Shown: positions 17,869 through 27,599, counted from the stretch's first letter. The stretch: DNA of 64,000 nt from Sphingomicrobium arenosum (GCF_026157085.1 NZ_JANPVN010000001.1:682001-746000); one strand, 5' to 3'. The notes: generated by a model not told the origin, from the sequence alone. Program-made: numbers and translations.

Positions 17869-19248
17869 TCAGTTCTTGTCGCGCTTGTCGGTGATGCCGA
17901 GCGCCTTCAACTTGCGGTGCAAGGCCGAGCGCTCCATGCCGATGAAGGCGGCGGTGCGGCTGATATTGCCCGAAAAACGACGGATCTGGACACGCAGATA
18001 TTCGCGCTCGAAATTCTCGCGGGCTTCGCGCAGCGGCGACCCCATCATGGCCACCGTCGAGGTCGCGCTCTTGGCGTCGCCGCCACCATCGGTGACCTCG
18101 GATGGCAGGAGGTCGATTTCGATGCAGTCGACGCGGTCGCCGGGCGTGAGGATCATGGTGCGCTCGATGATATTGCGAAGCTGGCGCACGTTGCCGGGCC
18201 ATTCATGCGCCTGGAGCGCGGCCATCGCCTCGTCGGAAACGCGCGGCGGGCGCACGCGGCGGTCGGCGGCGAAGCGGGCAAGGAAATGGTCGACCAGCAT
18301 GACGATATCTTCGCGCCGTTCGTTCAATGGCGGGATCATGACCGGTACGACGTTGAGGCGATAGAAGAGATCCTCGCGGAAGCGGCCTTCCTCGATCTCT
18401 TTCTGGAGGTCGCGCGAGGTGGCCGAGAGGACGCGCACGTCGACCTTGACCGGGCGGTCGCCATGGACGCGATGAAAGCTCTGGTCGGTGAGGACGCGCA
18501 GGATCTTGGCCTGCGTGTTGACCGGCATGTCGGCGATCTCGTCGAGGAACAGCGTGCCGCCATGCGCTTGTTCAAGGAGACCGGGGCGCGCGACGCCATT
18601 TTCCTCGATACCGAACAATTCCTCTTCGACGCGCTCGGGCGCCATCATGGCGGCCGAGACGGTGACAAAGGGCCCCTGCGCGCGCGGGCTCCAGCCGTGG
18701 ATCATGCGTGCGGCGATTTCCTTGCCGACGCCGGCGGGGCCGTTGATCATGACGCGGCTGCCGGTCGGAGCGACGCGTTTCAGCGTGGCGCGTACCGCGT
18801 TGATGGTGGAAGACGAGCCTTCGAGCTGCTCGTCGCGCATGGCCTGGCGCTTGAGCTGGGCATTTTCGCGGCGCAGGCGATCGGTCTCGGTGGCGCGCGC
18901 GACGAGGTGGAGGAGCTTGCCCGCCTCGAAGGGTTTCTCGATGAAATCCACTGCACCCGCGCGCACCGCAGCGACGGCGGTATCCAGATTGCCATGGCCC
19001 GAGATCATGATGCAGGGCAGCGAGGGGTCGCGTTTCTTTATCTGTTCGAGGAGCTGGAGGCCGTCCAAGTCCGAGCCCTGAAGCCAGACGTCGAGCAGGG
19101 CGAGATGGGGGCGGCGCTGGTCGATCGCCTCCAGCGCCTCGCGGCTGCTGCCTGCCGAGCGCACGTCATAGCCCTCGTCCTCGAGCACGCCCGCGACCAG
19201 TTCGCGAATGTCTTCCTCGTCATCGACTACCAGGATCTCAAGCGCCAT
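17869..19248 (-). CDS. ntrX: Response regulator NtrX (AAA+ NtrC family, no GAFTGA)
   Basis: 459 residues: a receiver domain with DD (residues 9-10), phospho-acceptor D in LLDVW near 53 and K in EKPF; an AAA+ domain with Walker A GPAGVGKE and Walker B FLDEIAD; and a Fis-type helix-turn-helix at the C-terminus (ISRTAAFIGMERSALHRKL). The loop that normally reads GAFTGA for sigma-54 contact is replaced by a different sequence (ELFGIEENGVARPG), so activation through sigma-54 is unlikely. Loss of this motif is known in several alphaproteobacterial NtrX/NtrC proteins. Partner of the adjacent sensor NtrY. Confidence 0.93.
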   Translation of the reverse strand: MALEILVVDDEEDIRELVAGVLEDEGYDVRSAGSSREALEAIDQRRPHLALLDVWLQGSDLDGLQLLEQIKKRDPSLPCIMISGHGNLDTAVAAVRAGAVDFIEKPFEAGKLLHLVARATETDRLRRENAQLKRQAMRDEQLEGSSSTINAVRATLKRVAPTGSRVMINGPAGVGKEIAARMIHGWSPRAQGPFVTVSAAMMAPERVEEELFGIEENGVARPGLLEQAHGGTLFLDEIADMPVNTQAKILRVLTDQSFHRVHGDRPVKVDVRVLSATSRDLQKEIEEGRFREDLFYRLNVVPVMIPPLNERREDIVMLVDHFLARFAADRRVRPPRVSDEAMAALQAHEWPGNVRQLRNIIERTMILTPGDRVDCIEIDLLPSEVTDGGGDAKSATSTVAMMGSPLREARENFEREYLRVQIRRFSGNISRTAAFIGMERSALHRKLKALGITDKRDKN

Positions 19249-21494
19249 CAGATGTCCTCGTCATACTCTTGGTCCTCTCCGGCCCGCGTGAGCGGGGTGC
19301 CGGGCTCTCCCTCGGCGCGGTCTTCCAACCGGGCGGCATCAAAGCTGATGCGAACGCGGGTGCCCCCGCCCTCCCTATCGAAAAAGGCCAGCTGGCCTGC
19401 ATGTTCCTCAACGATCTTCTTGACGATGGCCAGCCCGAGCCCGGTGCCTCGCACGCGGGTCGTCATATAGGGCTCGGTCATGCGCTCGCGCTCGGCGGGA
19501 AGGCCGATGCCGCTGTCGTCGATCTCGATGGTCAGTTCGCCGCCCTCGCGGCTGATGGACAAGGCGATGAAATCGCCGTCCTCGCGCGCATCGCCTTTCT
19601 TGCGCCGTGCCTCGATCGCCTCGACGGCGTTCTTGACGATGTTGGTGAGCGCCTGCGCCAATTGACGGCGGTCGCACACCATGCGGATCGGCCCCTGGCG
19701 CGGATCGATGGTAAAGTGGATGCCGGGATGCGCGACCTCATGGAGGAAGAGCGCTGCGCGGGCGATGTCATGCACGTCCTCGTCGCGGAAAGAGGGCTTG
19801 GGCATGCGCGCGAAATTGGAGAATTCATCGACCATGCGACGCAGGTCGCCGACCTGCCGCACGATCGTCTGGGTCAGCCGCTCGAAGGTGTCGTCATCCT
19901 GCGGGATGCTGTCGCCATAGCGGCGTTGGAGGCGTTCGGCGGCCAGCTGGATGGGGGTGAGCGGGTTCTTGATCTCGTGGGCGATGCGGCGCGCGATGTC
20001 GGACCAGGCGGCGCGGCGCTGGTCGGACAGTTGGTCGGTGACATCGTCGAAGGTCAGCACCGCGCCATCCTCGTAGCGCACGCGCTTGACCGCCAGCGTG
20101 CGCGGCCCGGCCTTGGTGGCGAGTTCGAGCGTCGTTTCCTGGCTTGCGCCGGAGAGGAACTCGCCGAGCTCGGGCGAGCGTTCGATCAGTCGTTCGCCCT
20201 CCAGCTGGGCGTCCTCGTCGGCCAGCAAAATGGTGGCCGAGCGGTTGATGAGAAGGATGCGGTCCTCTTCGTCGGTGGCGATGACCCCCGCGGTGACCGA
20301 CGAGAGCACGGCTTCGATGAAGGCGCGCCTGAGATCGAGTTCCTCATTGGCGGTGAGCAGCGCGCCCGTCTGTTCCTCGATGCGGCTCGTCATGCGATTG
20401 AAGGCGGTGGCAAGGGTCGCGATCTCATCGGCGCTGGCCTGTGGCGGCACGCGCGCGGTGAAGTCGCCTTCCTCGACCCGGTTGGCGGCCGATACAAGCT
20501 GGCCCACGGGGCGTGCGATGCGATCGGCAAGCTTCAGTGCGGCCATGATGGCGATGGCGACAATGAGGATGGCCCCGATGAGCAGCGCGGCGTTGAAACG
20601 CAGCTGGTTCACGCGGCTGCGCTCGATGATGTCGTCGTAGGAGGCGCGGATGCTGTCGGCGCGGTCGATTTTCTCGAACAAATCCTCGTTCACGCTGCGC
20701 GCGACGAGGAGATAGCCATTCTCGACCTCGGGGATCTTCGTCAGGAAGGCGATGCGGTTGATCATCTCGATGCCGACCGCGTCATTGCCTTCGAGCGCGG
20801 CGACCCCGGCGCGCAAGCGGCGCTCGTCGAGCAGGCCGTCGAAGGGGTTTATGGTGACCAGCGCCTCGAAACCGCCATCGTCGTCGATGGCGAGGACGGC
20901 GGCCTCGTTCAATTCGCGATAATAAGTCTGGAGCCCGACCACTTCCTCGAACTCGGCGCTGCGCGGGTCCATGCCGGGCAGTTCGCCGACGAGGTCGTAG
21001 GCCATGTAGATGGCTTCTTCGGAGACGTCGGACTGTTCCTCGAGCAACACGCTGTCGACCAGCTCGACCGTGTCGACGAGCATGGTGCGCGCGCGTTCGG
21101 AAAACCAGAATTCGAGGCCGGACTGGATGAGCAGCGAGGCGAAGATGGCGACGGTGACGGTCGGCACTGCGGCGATGAGCGAGAAGAGCGCGACGAGGCG
21201 GGTATGGATCTGGCCCGTCCCCACGCCCTGCTTGCGCCCACGATATTTGGCGATGCGGCGCGACAGCAGCACCATCAGGATGATGGCGGGGATGAGGTTG
21301 CCGACCATCAGCGCGGCGATGAGCGGTGGGCTCAACAGCGTGGGCTGGCCATGGTCGTGCAGCAGGAGATCGGCCGAATAAGCGAGCGTGCCGAGCATGA
21401 TGAGCGCGGCCACCACCGTCGCCAGCCGCAAACGGGTCGACGAGGACGTCAGGCCAGCCGATACGGCTCGCGGAGAATCACTCACGGCGTTCAT
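19248..21494 (-). CDS. ntrY: Sensor histidine kinase NtrY
   Basis: 748-residue membrane kinase. Several N-terminal transmembrane helices (about 22-45, 57-80, 100-125 and 300-322) flank a periplasmic/extracytoplasmic sensor region, then a HAMP domain, a PAS domain and a kinase core with H-box IAHEIKNPLTPIQLA, N-box NIVKNAVEA and G-box DSGIGLP/GTGLGLAIVKK. Its stop shares a base with the ntrX start. The pair is known to affect nitrogen metabolism, envelope and redox responses in alphaproteobacteria; the signal here is unknown. Confidence 0.93.
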   Translation of the reverse strand: MNAVSDSPRAVSAGLTSSSTRLRLATVVAALIMLGTLAYSADLLLHDHGQPTLLSPPLIAALMVGNLIPAIILMVLLSRRIAKYRGRKQGVGTGQIHTRLVALFSLIAAVPTVTVAIFASLLIQSGLEFWFSERARTMLVDTVELVDSVLLEEQSDVSEEAIYMAYDLVGELPGMDPRSAEFEEVVGLQTYYRELNEAAVLAIDDDGGFEALVTINPFDGLLDERRLRAGVAALEGNDAVGIEMINRIAFLTKIPEVENGYLLVARSVNEDLFEKIDRADSIRASYDDIIERSRVNQLRFNAALLIGAILIVAIAIMAALKLADRIARPVGQLVSAANRVEEGDFTARVPPQASADEIATLATAFNRMTSRIEEQTGALLTANEELDLRRAFIEAVLSSVTAGVIATDEEDRILLINRSATILLADEDAQLEGERLIERSPELGEFLSGASQETTLELATKAGPRTLAVKRVRYEDGAVLTFDDVTDQLSDQRRAAWSDIARRIAHEIKNPLTPIQLAAERLQRRYGDSIPQDDDTFERLTQTIVRQVGDLRRMVDEFSNFARMPKPSFRDEDVHDIARAALFLHEVAHPGIHFTIDPRQGPIRMVCDRRQLAQALTNIVKNAVEAIEARRKKGDAREDGDFIALSISREGGELTIEIDDSGIGLPAERERMTEPYMTTRVRGTGLGLAIVKKIVEEHAGQLAFFDREGGGTRVRISFDAARLEDRAEGEPGTPLTRAGEDQEYDEDI

Positions 21495-21560
21495 GTGCGT
21501 GACGGCCTAGCACACAAGCGTTGCATGAAAAACACAGTTTGGGCGCGGTCGCCCGAGGCG

Positions 21561-22565
21561 TCAGGCGGCGTCGCGCTGTGCCTCGATGAAGCGACCGTAA
21601 TAGTCGCGCAGGAGCTGCTTCACCTCCTCGGCGCTCTCGACCGTATTGACGAAGTTACGGAACTCCGCCGAGCCATGAAGGCCCTTGGTGTACCAGCCAA
21701 GATGCTTACGCGCGCAATTGACCCCGACGCGCTCGCCATAGAGCGCCATCATGTCCTCATATTGCTCGAGGATCACATCAAGCTGTTCGGCGAGCGGCGG
21801 GGCATCCTTGGTCTCGCCATGGCACAGATCGGCGATCATCTGGCCGAGCAGCCACGGTTTGCCATAGGCCCCCCTGCCCACCATCACGCCATCGGCGCCC
21901 GACTGATCGAGCGCGGCATGCGCGTCCTCGAGCGCGTTGATGTCGCCGTTGACGATGACGGGAAGGTTGGTGGCTTCCTTGACGTTGCGGACGAAGGCCC
22001 AGTCGGCGCTGCCGCGATACATCTGGTTGCGGGTGCGGCCGTGGACGGTGATCATCTGCGCGCCGAGGTCCTCGGCGATGCGCGCGAGTTCGGGCGCATT
22101 CAGGCTGTCGTGGCACCAGCCCATCCGCATCTTGACCGTCACCGGCACCTTGACCGCCTTGACCGTGGCCTCGATGAGCGAGGCGGCGAGCGGCAGGTCG
22201 CGCATGAGGCTCGAGCCTGCATAGCCGTTGACGACCTTCTTCACGGGGCAGCCCATGTTGATGTCGATGATCGCGGCGCCCTTGTCCTCGTTCAACTTGG
22301 CCGCCTCGGCCATGCGCGTGGGTTCGCAGCCGGCAAGCTGGAGCGACACGGGCTCTTCGGACGGATCCCAGGTCGCCTTTTGAAGGCTCTGCTTGGTCTC
22401 GCGGATCATCGCCTCGGACGCGATCATCTCGGACACGGTCAGGCCGCAGCCGTAGCGCTTGACGATCTTGCGAAAGGGCGTGTCGGTCACCCCCGTCATC
22501 GGCGCGAGGATGACGGGTTCGGCGATGGTGATATTGCCGATCTTGATGGGCTTGAGGCGGGTCAT
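21561..22565 (-). CDS. dusB: tRNA-dihydrouridine synthase DusB
   Basis: FMN enzyme reducing uridine to dihydrouridine in the tRNA D-loop; the former nifR3. 334 residues. N-terminal VILAPMTGVTD, MGCPVKKV (catalytic Cys), the basic CHDS/VHGRTRNQMY segment and MVGRGAYGKPWL phosphate-binding motif are all seen. Divergent from ispDF with a gap of about 85 bases. In many alphaproteobacteria ntrB and ntrC stand between this gene and ntrY; here they do not. Confidence 0.93.
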   Translation of the reverse strand: MTRLKPIKIGNITIAEPVILAPMTGVTDTPFRKIVKRYGCGLTVSEMIASEAMIRETKQSLQKATWDPSEEPVSLQLAGCEPTRMAEAAKLNEDKGAAIIDINMGCPVKKVVNGYAGSSLMRDLPLAASLIEATVKAVKVPVTVKMRMGWCHDSLNAPELARIAEDLGAQMITVHGRTRNQMYRGSADWAFVRNVKEATNLPVIVNGDINALEDAHAALDQSGADGVMVGRGAYGKPWLLGQMIADLCHGETKDAPPLAEQLDVILEQYEDMMALYGERVGVNCARKHLGWYTKGLHGSAEFRNFVNTVESAEEVKQLLRDYYGRFIEAQRDAA

Positions 22566-22650
22566 GGTGGCGCGCCTTTACGGAAATTTCGCTGATCGTG
22601 CAATGAACGGGCCTTCACAGGCGTTGATTGGCGCGGCATGGCTTTTTCCC

Positions 22651-23808
22651 ATGCAAGTCACCGCTCTCATCGTCGCTGCCGGCTCGGGAAGCCGCATGGG
22701 CGGCGAGACGCCCAAGCAATATCGCACCATCGCCGGCAAGGCGGTACTCGCTCACGCCGTGGATGCACTGCTCGATCACCCTGCGATCCATGCGGTTCGG
22801 GTCGTCATCGGCGAAGGACAGGAGGAGATGGCGCACGAGGCGCTGGGAGACCGCGACGTCGGTGCGCTGGTCATCGGCGGCGCCAGCCGAAGCGAGAGCG
22901 TCGGCAACGGGTTGGCGGCGGTCGAGACGAGCCATGTGCTGGTCCACGATGCCGCCCGGCCTTTCTGCCCGGGCGAGGTCGTCGATCGGCTCGTCGAGGC
23001 GCTGCATCGCCATGCGGCGGTCGTCCCGACCCTCGCCGTCCCCGACACGGTGGCGCGTAGCGATGGCGTGTTCCTTACATCCTCGGAGAGCCGCAACGAA
23101 CTGGTGAGGGTCCAGACACCGCAGGGGTTCCTGACGCGACATCTCATCGACACATTAGGGCAACAGCCGAGTGGTGAGAGCGCTCCTGCGCCCACCGACG
23201 AGGCTAGCGTGATCCGAGCGGCAGGACTGCCGGTCGCCACGGTCGAGGGCGATGGAATGTTGGACAAGCTGACGGTGCCTGCCGACTGGGCGCGCGCCGA
23301 AGCCATGCTGGAGGCACGAATGACACCGCGTACCGGAATGGGTTTCGACGTTCACGGATTCAAGGGGCCCGGCCCGGTGATGCTCGGCGGCATTGCCATT
23401 CCGCACGACAAGGGGCTGGCGGGCCATAGCGATGCCGATGTGCTCCTGCACGCGATTACGGACGCGCTGCTCGGCGCGGCGGGCATGGGCGATATCGGCG
23501 AACATTTTCCGCCGAGCGACGAGCAGTGGCGTGGCGCCTCGTCCGATCTTTTCCTGGTCCATGCCGCCAAGCTGGTGCGCGGCGCAGGCGGGACGATCGA
23601 TCATGTCGATGCAACCGTCATCTGCGAGGCGCCCAAGGTTGGCCCGCACCGCGATGCCATACGCGCGCGGATCGCGAGCATCCTTGGGCTTCGCGAGGGT
23701 CAGGTCAGCGTGAAGGCGACGACGACGGAAAAACTCGGCTTTACCGGGCGGCGCGAGGGCATCGCCTGTCAGGCGGTCGCCAATATCCGGATGGCGCACG
23801 GAGCGTGA
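22651..23808 (+). CDS. ispDF: Bifunctional IspD/IspF (MEP pathway)
   Basis: 385 residues fusing 2-C-methyl-D-erythritol 4-phosphate cytidylyltransferase (IspD, residues about 1-225; [35 protein letters not shown]) with 2,4-cyclodiphosphate synthase (IspF, about 229-385; [28 protein letters not shown]). The fusion is standard in alphaproteobacteria. It supplies isoprenoid precursors that also feed the carotenoid genes. The start at 22651 gives the canonical IspD N-terminus; upstream in-frame Met codons lie over dusB's promoter side. The stop overlaps the cinA GTG (GTGA). Confidence 0.95.
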   Translation: MQVTALIVAAGSGSRMGGETPKQYRTIAGKAVLAHAVDALLDHPAIHAVRVVIGEGQEEMAHEALGDRDVGALVIGGASRSESVGNGLAAVETSHVLVHDAARPFCPGEVVDRLVEALHRHAAVVPTLAVPDTVARSDGVFLTSSESRNELVRVQTPQGFLTRHLIDTLGQQPSGESAPAPTDEASVIRAAGLPVATVEGDGMLDKLTVPADWARAEAMLEARMTPRTGMGFDVHGFKGPGPVMLGGIAIPHDKGLAGHSDADVLLHAITDALLGAAGMGDIGEHFPPSDEQWRGASSDLFLVHAAKLVRGAGGTIDHVDATVICEAPKVGPHRDAIRARIASILGLREGQVSVKATTTEKLGFTGRREGIACQAVANIRMAHGA

Positions 23809-24296
23809 GCATCCTCTCCCCTACCCTCGTGGCGGCTGCCGAGCGGGTTCTCGATGCGCATCGGGAAGCAGGAACCCGCGTGGCGGTGGCGGAAAGCTGC
23901 ACCGGCGGGCTTGTATCGGCGGCGCTCACCGAGATTGCCGGTTCCTCGGACGTATTCGTGGCGGGCTATGTCACCTATGCCAACGAAGCCAAGGTGCGGA
24001 TGCTGGGCGTCGATCCGGTGCTGATCGAGTTGCATGGCGCGGTGTCGCAGGAGGTGGCGCGGGCAATGGCCGAGGGCGCGCTCATGCGTTCGAGCGCCGA
24101 TGTGGCGGTGGCGATTACCGGTGTGGCGGGCCCCGGCGGGGGCTCGGCGGACAAGCCGGTCGGCACTGTCTGGTTCGCGCGGGCGAGCAGCCGCGCCGAC
24201 ACGCAGGCCGAGTTGAAGCATTTCGACCCTGCCGCCAGCCGCGCGGCCATCCGCGTTCAGGCGGCGCTGGAAGCGCTTTCGCTCTTGTTTCCGTAA
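23805..24296 (+). CDS. CinA family protein / nicotinamide-nucleotide amidase (PncC-like)
   Basis: 163 residues, the C-terminal CinA domain alone. Key features are [16 protein letters not shown] (catalytic serine in SCTGG), [11 protein letters not shown], the HGAVS segment and [11 protein letters not shown]. Predicted to hydrolyse NMN to nicotinate mononucleotide. The GTG start overlaps ispDF. Its last 40 bases overlap the 3' end of the convergent gene on the minus strand. Confidence 0.88.
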   Translation: MSILSPTLVAAAERVLDAHREAGTRVAVAESCTGGLVSAALTEIAGSSDVFVAGYVTYANEAKVRMLGVDPVLIELHGAVSQEVARAMAEGALMRSSADVAVAITGVAGPGGGSADKPVGTVWFARASSRADTQAELKHFDPAASRAAIRVQAALEALSLLFP

Positions 24297-24718
24297 AGTT
24301 CGTCGGCGCGCTCGATGAAGGCGTCGGTCATGCGGCGCAAGGCACGGTCGAACATCTGGCCCGCAACCGTCTCGAAGATGCGGTTCTTGAACGCGAAGTC
24401 GACGCAGAAACCGAGCTTGGTCCCGCCCTGCCCGTCGGGCGTGAAGGTCCATTCGTTGTGCAGGAACTTCAGCGGCCCCTCGACATAATCGACCGTGATC
24501 TTGCCGGGCGCCTCTTTGTTGACCTTGCTGGTGAAGCGCTCCTTGAACGCCTTGAAGCCGACGATGAGGTCGGCGACCATTTCGGTTTCGCTGTCCGAGC
24601 GCACGCGCACCGCGCTGACCCAAGGCAAAAATTGGTCATAGCGCGCGACATCGGCCACGAGGTCGAACAATTGTTCGGCGCTATAGGGGAGCTGGCGGGT
24701 CTCGGAATGGCGCGGCAT
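24257..24718 (-). CDS. RatA/Coq10-type START-like protein
   Basis: 153 residues of the polyketide-cyclase/START superfamily: N-terminal [22 protein letters not shown], then the [14 protein letters not shown] and WTFTPDG segments typical of Coq10/RatA. In alphaproteobacteria such proteins follow lipA and are thought to act in ubiquinone function (COQ10 role) rather than as toxins. The ATG shares a base with the lipA stop (TAATG), so the two are coupled. Overlaps the 3' end of cinA by 40 bases in the convergent direction. Confidence 0.85.
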   Translation of the reverse strand: MPRHSETRQLPYSAEQLFDLVADVARYDQFLPWVSAVRVRSDSETEMVADLIVGFKAFKERFTSKVNKEAPGKITVDYVEGPLKFLHNEWTFTPDGQGGTKLGFCVDFAFKNRIFETVAGQMFDRALRRMTDAFIERADELYGNKSESASSAA

Positions 24719-25650
24719 TACCGGCGCGCGGCCTTGGCAAGCTGCGCCTCGCGGTTGGCGCGCATCTTCTCGAAGTCGTCGCCGGCATGATAGGAGGACC
24801 GCGTCAGCGGGCTGGCGGCGACGAGCAGGAAGCCCTTGGCCCGGCCGATGGCGGCATAGGCCTCGAAGGTCTTGGGGGGCACGAACTCCTTGACCTCGGC
24901 ATGCTTGGGCGTGGGCTGGAGATATTGGCCCATGGTCAGGAAGTCGATGTCGGCTGAGCGCATGTCGTCCATCACCTGGTGCACTTCCAGACGCTCTTCG
25001 CCGAGGCCGACCATGATGCCCGACTTGGTGAAGATCGACGGGTCGAGCCGCTTCACTCGTTCGAGCAGGCGCAGCGAGGCATAATAGCGCGCGCCGGGAC
25101 GGATCGTCGGATAGAGCCTCGGCACGGTCTCGAGGTTGTGGTTGAAGACGTCGGGACGCGCTTCGACGATCTTCTCGATCGCCTGTTCGTGCTTGCCGCG
25201 AAAATCGGGCGTGAGGATTTCGATGGTGGTGTCTGGCGTGTGGGTGCGCAACGCCTTGATCACCTTGACGAACTGGTCGGCGCCGCCATCGGGAAGATCG
25301 TCGCGATCCACGCTCGTGATGACGATATGCTTGAGACCCATCTTGGCGGCCGCGATCGCGGTGTTCTCGGGCTCCATCGGATTGACCGGGCGCGGCATGC
25401 CGGTCTTCACGTTGCAGAAGGCGCAGGCGCGCGTGCAGGTGTCGCCGAGGATCATCACCGTGGCATGCTTCTTGTCCCAGCATTCGCCGATATTGGGACA
25501 GGCCGCTTCCTCGCACACGGTGGCGAGGCCGAGTTCGCGCATCAGGCCCTTGGTCTCGTTATAGCCTTTCGAGACGGGCGCCTTGACGCGGATCCAGTCG
25601 GGCTTGCGCTTGCGGCCTTCGGGGTGCGGGGGGATGACGGGTGCATTCAT
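24718..25650 (-). CDS. lipA: Lipoyl synthase
   Basis: Radical SAM enzyme inserting sulfur into octanoyl groups on E2 and H proteins. 310 residues. It has the LipA-specific auxiliary cluster motif C-x4-C-x5-C ([13 protein letters not shown]), the radical SAM motif CTRACAFC, and the terminal RSSYHAG serine segment. The Met at 25650 ([12 protein letters not shown]) is chosen; the longer reading runs past the divergent sbtA start. Confidence 0.96.
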   Translation of the reverse strand: MNAPVIPPHPEGRKRKPDWIRVKAPVSKGYNETKGLMRELGLATVCEEAACPNIGECWDKKHATVMILGDTCTRACAFCNVKTGMPRPVNPMEPENTAIAAAKMGLKHIVITSVDRDDLPDGGADQFVKVIKALRTHTPDTTIEILTPDFRGKHEQAIEKIVEARPDVFNHNLETVPRLYPTIRPGARYYASLRLLERVKRLDPSIFTKSGIMVGLGEERLEVHQVMDDMRSADIDFLTMGQYLQPTPKHAEVKEFVPPKTFEAYAAIGRAKGFLLVAASPLTRSSYHAGDDFEKMRANREAQLAKAARR

Positions 25651-25726
25651 GAGGGCGAGATAGCGATCAGGCTTGCCATTGCCAAGGCCGAGCGCGTAGC
25701 GGTGCCGAAACTGCAAAGGGGCTCCC

Positions 25727-26671
25727 ATGATCCTCGAGACATTGACGTCGCCGATCATCCTGTTTTTCGTCCTCGGCATGTTCGCGGGTTTCGCCCGGTC
25801 GGACCTGTCCATCCCCGAAGCGATGGCAAAGGCGATGGCCATCTACCTGATGGTCGCAATCGGTCTGAAGGGCGGGGTTGCGATCGCCGAAGCGGGCATC
25901 ACCACCGAGCTTCTGTTGGCAGGCGCGGCCGGGATCACGCTCAGCTTCATTATCCCCTACCCTGCCTATTTCCTTCTCTCGAGTTTCGGGCGACTTGGGC
26001 GGGTCGATGCGGCGGCGACCGCCGCGCACTATGGCTCGGTCAGTCTCGTCACCTATATCACCGCGATCGAAATGTTCGAGACCGCGGGCATGCCGGCGGC
26101 GGGCTTCATGGTCGCGGTACTCGCCTTGATGGAAGGGCCTGCGATCATCTCGGGGCTGTCGCTTGCCGCCAAGGACAGCGACAGCTCGAGGAGCGAAATG
26201 TTGCACGAGGTGCTGCTCAACAGCTCGGTCGTGCTGCTCATTGGCTCGATGCTGATCGGCTATGTCGCCGGCCCCGAAGGGTTCGCACCGATCGCGCCGA
26301 CCTTTGCCATCGGCTACAAGGGGATCCTCGCGCTCTTCCTGCTCGACATGGGCCTGATCGCATCGCGGCGCCTTCGCGAGACGCGCGCGATTACCTGGCG
26401 GCTTGCGGTCATCGGCATCGGCATGCCGATCATCAACGGGATCATCGGCGTGACGCTCGGCACCCTCCTCGGGCTCGATGTCGGGACCGCTGCCGTGCTG
26501 GGGGTGCTTGGCGCCAGCGCTTCCTATATCGCGGTGCCCGCCGCGATGCGGCTTGCCTTGCCGCAGGCCGATCCGGGCATCTATCTTTCCATGTCGCTGG
26601 GGATCACCTTCCCCTTCAACGTGGTCGTCAACATCGCCTTTCTCAGCTGGCTCGCAGGAGTGCTCGCCTGA
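25727..26671 (+). CDS. Sodium-dependent bicarbonate permease, SbtA family
   Basis: 314-residue polytopic membrane protein with about ten hydrophobic helices in two inverted-looking halves. The segments [21 protein letters not shown] and the second-half [13 protein letters not shown] and [14 protein letters not shown] match SbtA/DUF897 permeases that import bicarbonate with sodium in cyanobacteria. AAGGGG precedes the ATG. Its stop overlaps the PII-like gene (TGATG), and a carbonic anhydrase follows, which supports inorganic carbon as the substrate. Transport itself is inferred from the family. Confidence 0.85.
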   Translation: MILETLTSPIILFFVLGMFAGFARSDLSIPEAMAKAMAIYLMVAIGLKGGVAIAEAGITTELLLAGAAGITLSFIIPYPAYFLLSSFGRLGRVDAAATAAHYGSVSLVTYITAIEMFETAGMPAAGFMVAVLALMEGPAIISGLSLAAKDSDSSRSEMLHEVLLNSSVVLLIGSMLIGYVAGPEGFAPIAPTFAIGYKGILALFLLDMGLIASRRLRETRAITWRLAVIGIGMPIINGIIGVTLGTLLGLDVGTAAVLGVLGASASYIAVPAAMRLALPQADPGIYLSMSLGITFPFNVVVNIAFLSWLAGVLA

Positions 26672-26976
26672 TGCAATTGTCCAAGATGAAACGGATCGAG
26701 ATCCTGCTCGAGGAGCAGTTGGTTCCGCGGCTCGGCAAGCTGGTGCGCGACGCGGGCTTTTCGGGCCATACGATCATGCAGGTGCTGCAAGGGCGCGGAT
26801 CGGGCGGCGCGTGGCAGGACGAGCGGCTAACGGGGTCGAGCAAGGTGATGCTGCTCGCCATCGGTACGGCGAGCGATGCCGACAATCTGCTGGAAGCGAT
26901 CGCACCGATGCTCGACAGTCATCGGCTGCTGCTGACCATCGGCGACGTCGACGTGGTGCGGCAGGACAAATTCTGA
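26671..26976 (+). CDS. PII-like regulator, SbtB type
   Basis: 101-residue small protein with the ferredoxin-like fold pattern of PII: beta-alpha-beta start KRIEILLEEQLVPRLGKLVRDAGFSGHTI, a glycine-rich loop GRGSGG where SbtB binds adenine nucleotides, and a final beta strand LLTIGDVDVVRQ. The C-terminal CxxxxC redox loop of cyanobacterial SbtB is missing. Coupled to the permease (TGATG) and to the carbonic anhydrase (TGATG), so it probably gates bicarbonate uptake in response to an adenine nucleotide. Confidence 0.8.
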   Translation: MQLSKMKRIEILLEEQLVPRLGKLVRDAGFSGHTIMQVLQGRGSGGAWQDERLTGSSKVMLLAIGTASDADNLLEAIAPMLDSHRLLLTIGDVDVVRQDKF

Positions 26977-27599
26977 TGCCCGAGTTTCGCGAACTGCTCG
27001 ACGGCTATCACCGCTTTCGTCGCAACGACTTCCACCGCCATCGCGGACGCTGGGAAGACCTTGCCGAGGGGCAACATCCGCCGATCATGATTGTCGCCTG
27101 TTGCGACAGCCGGGTCGACCCCGCAACGGTTTTCGATCTCGTCCCGGGACAGGCCTTTGTGTTGCGCAACGTGGCCAATCTGGTGCCGCCCTATGCGCCC
27201 GGCGGGGGGCTTCATGGCGTATCCTCGGCGATCGAATTCGGGGTTACCGGGCTCAAGGTGCGCCATATTGTTGTGATGGGGCATGGATCGTGCGGCGGGG
27301 TGGCCGCAGCATTGAAAGGCGGCGATCAGGGGGTCGCGGGACATAGCTTCCTCGACGACTGGATCAGCCTGCTCGACGCGCCGCGCGCCGAGGTGCTGGC
27401 GAACGATGGCTGTGAGGATCCGCAGCTGGCGCTCGAACAGGCGGCGGTGCGCCAGAGCCTCGCCAACCTTCGCAGCTTCCCCTTCGTCGCCGAACGCGAG
27501 GCAGCCGCGAAGCTCAAGCTCCACGGCTGCCATTTTACCATCGGTGAGGGCCGCCTGCTCGTCCTCGACGAGAAAAGCGGCAATTTCATCGTCGACTAG
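26976..27599 (+). CDS. Beta-carbonic anhydrase
   Basis: Interconverts CO2 and bicarbonate. 207 residues. Zinc ligands are visible: Cys-Asp-Ser-Arg in ACCDSRVDP near residues 42-50 and His-x2-Cys in GHGSCGGV near 102-108. NVANLVPPY and SAIEFGVTGLKV are family blocks. Cytoplasmic, no signal peptide. Third gene of the SbtA-SbtB-carbonic anhydrase operon. Its stop shares the tetranucleotide CTAG with the stop of the convergent gene. Confidence 0.95.
   Translation: MPEFRELLDGYHRFRRNDFHRHRGRWEDLAEGQHPPIMIVACCDSRVDPATVFDLVPGQAFVLRNVANLVPPYAPGGGLHGVSSAIEFGVTGLKVRHIVVMGHGSCGGVAAALKGGDQGVAGHSFLDDWISLLDAPRAEVLANDGCEDPQLALEQAAVRQSLANLRSFPFVAEREAAAKLKLHGCHFTIGEGRLLVLDEKSGNFIVD

Noticed and set aside
17794..19470. 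Plus-strand frame of about 560 codons
   Set aside because: Antisense of hfq and ntrX, which are both well supported.
19269..22595. Very long plus-strand reading frame of over 1100 codons
   Set aside because: It lies opposite ntrY and dusB, has no family motif, and its residue content (His, Ala, Gly, Asp rich) is that expected of the antisense of GC-rich genes.
24257..24718. RatA toxin of a toxin-antitoxin pair
   Set aside because: The partner RatB is absent and the gene is coupled to lipA, which fits a Coq10-like role better.
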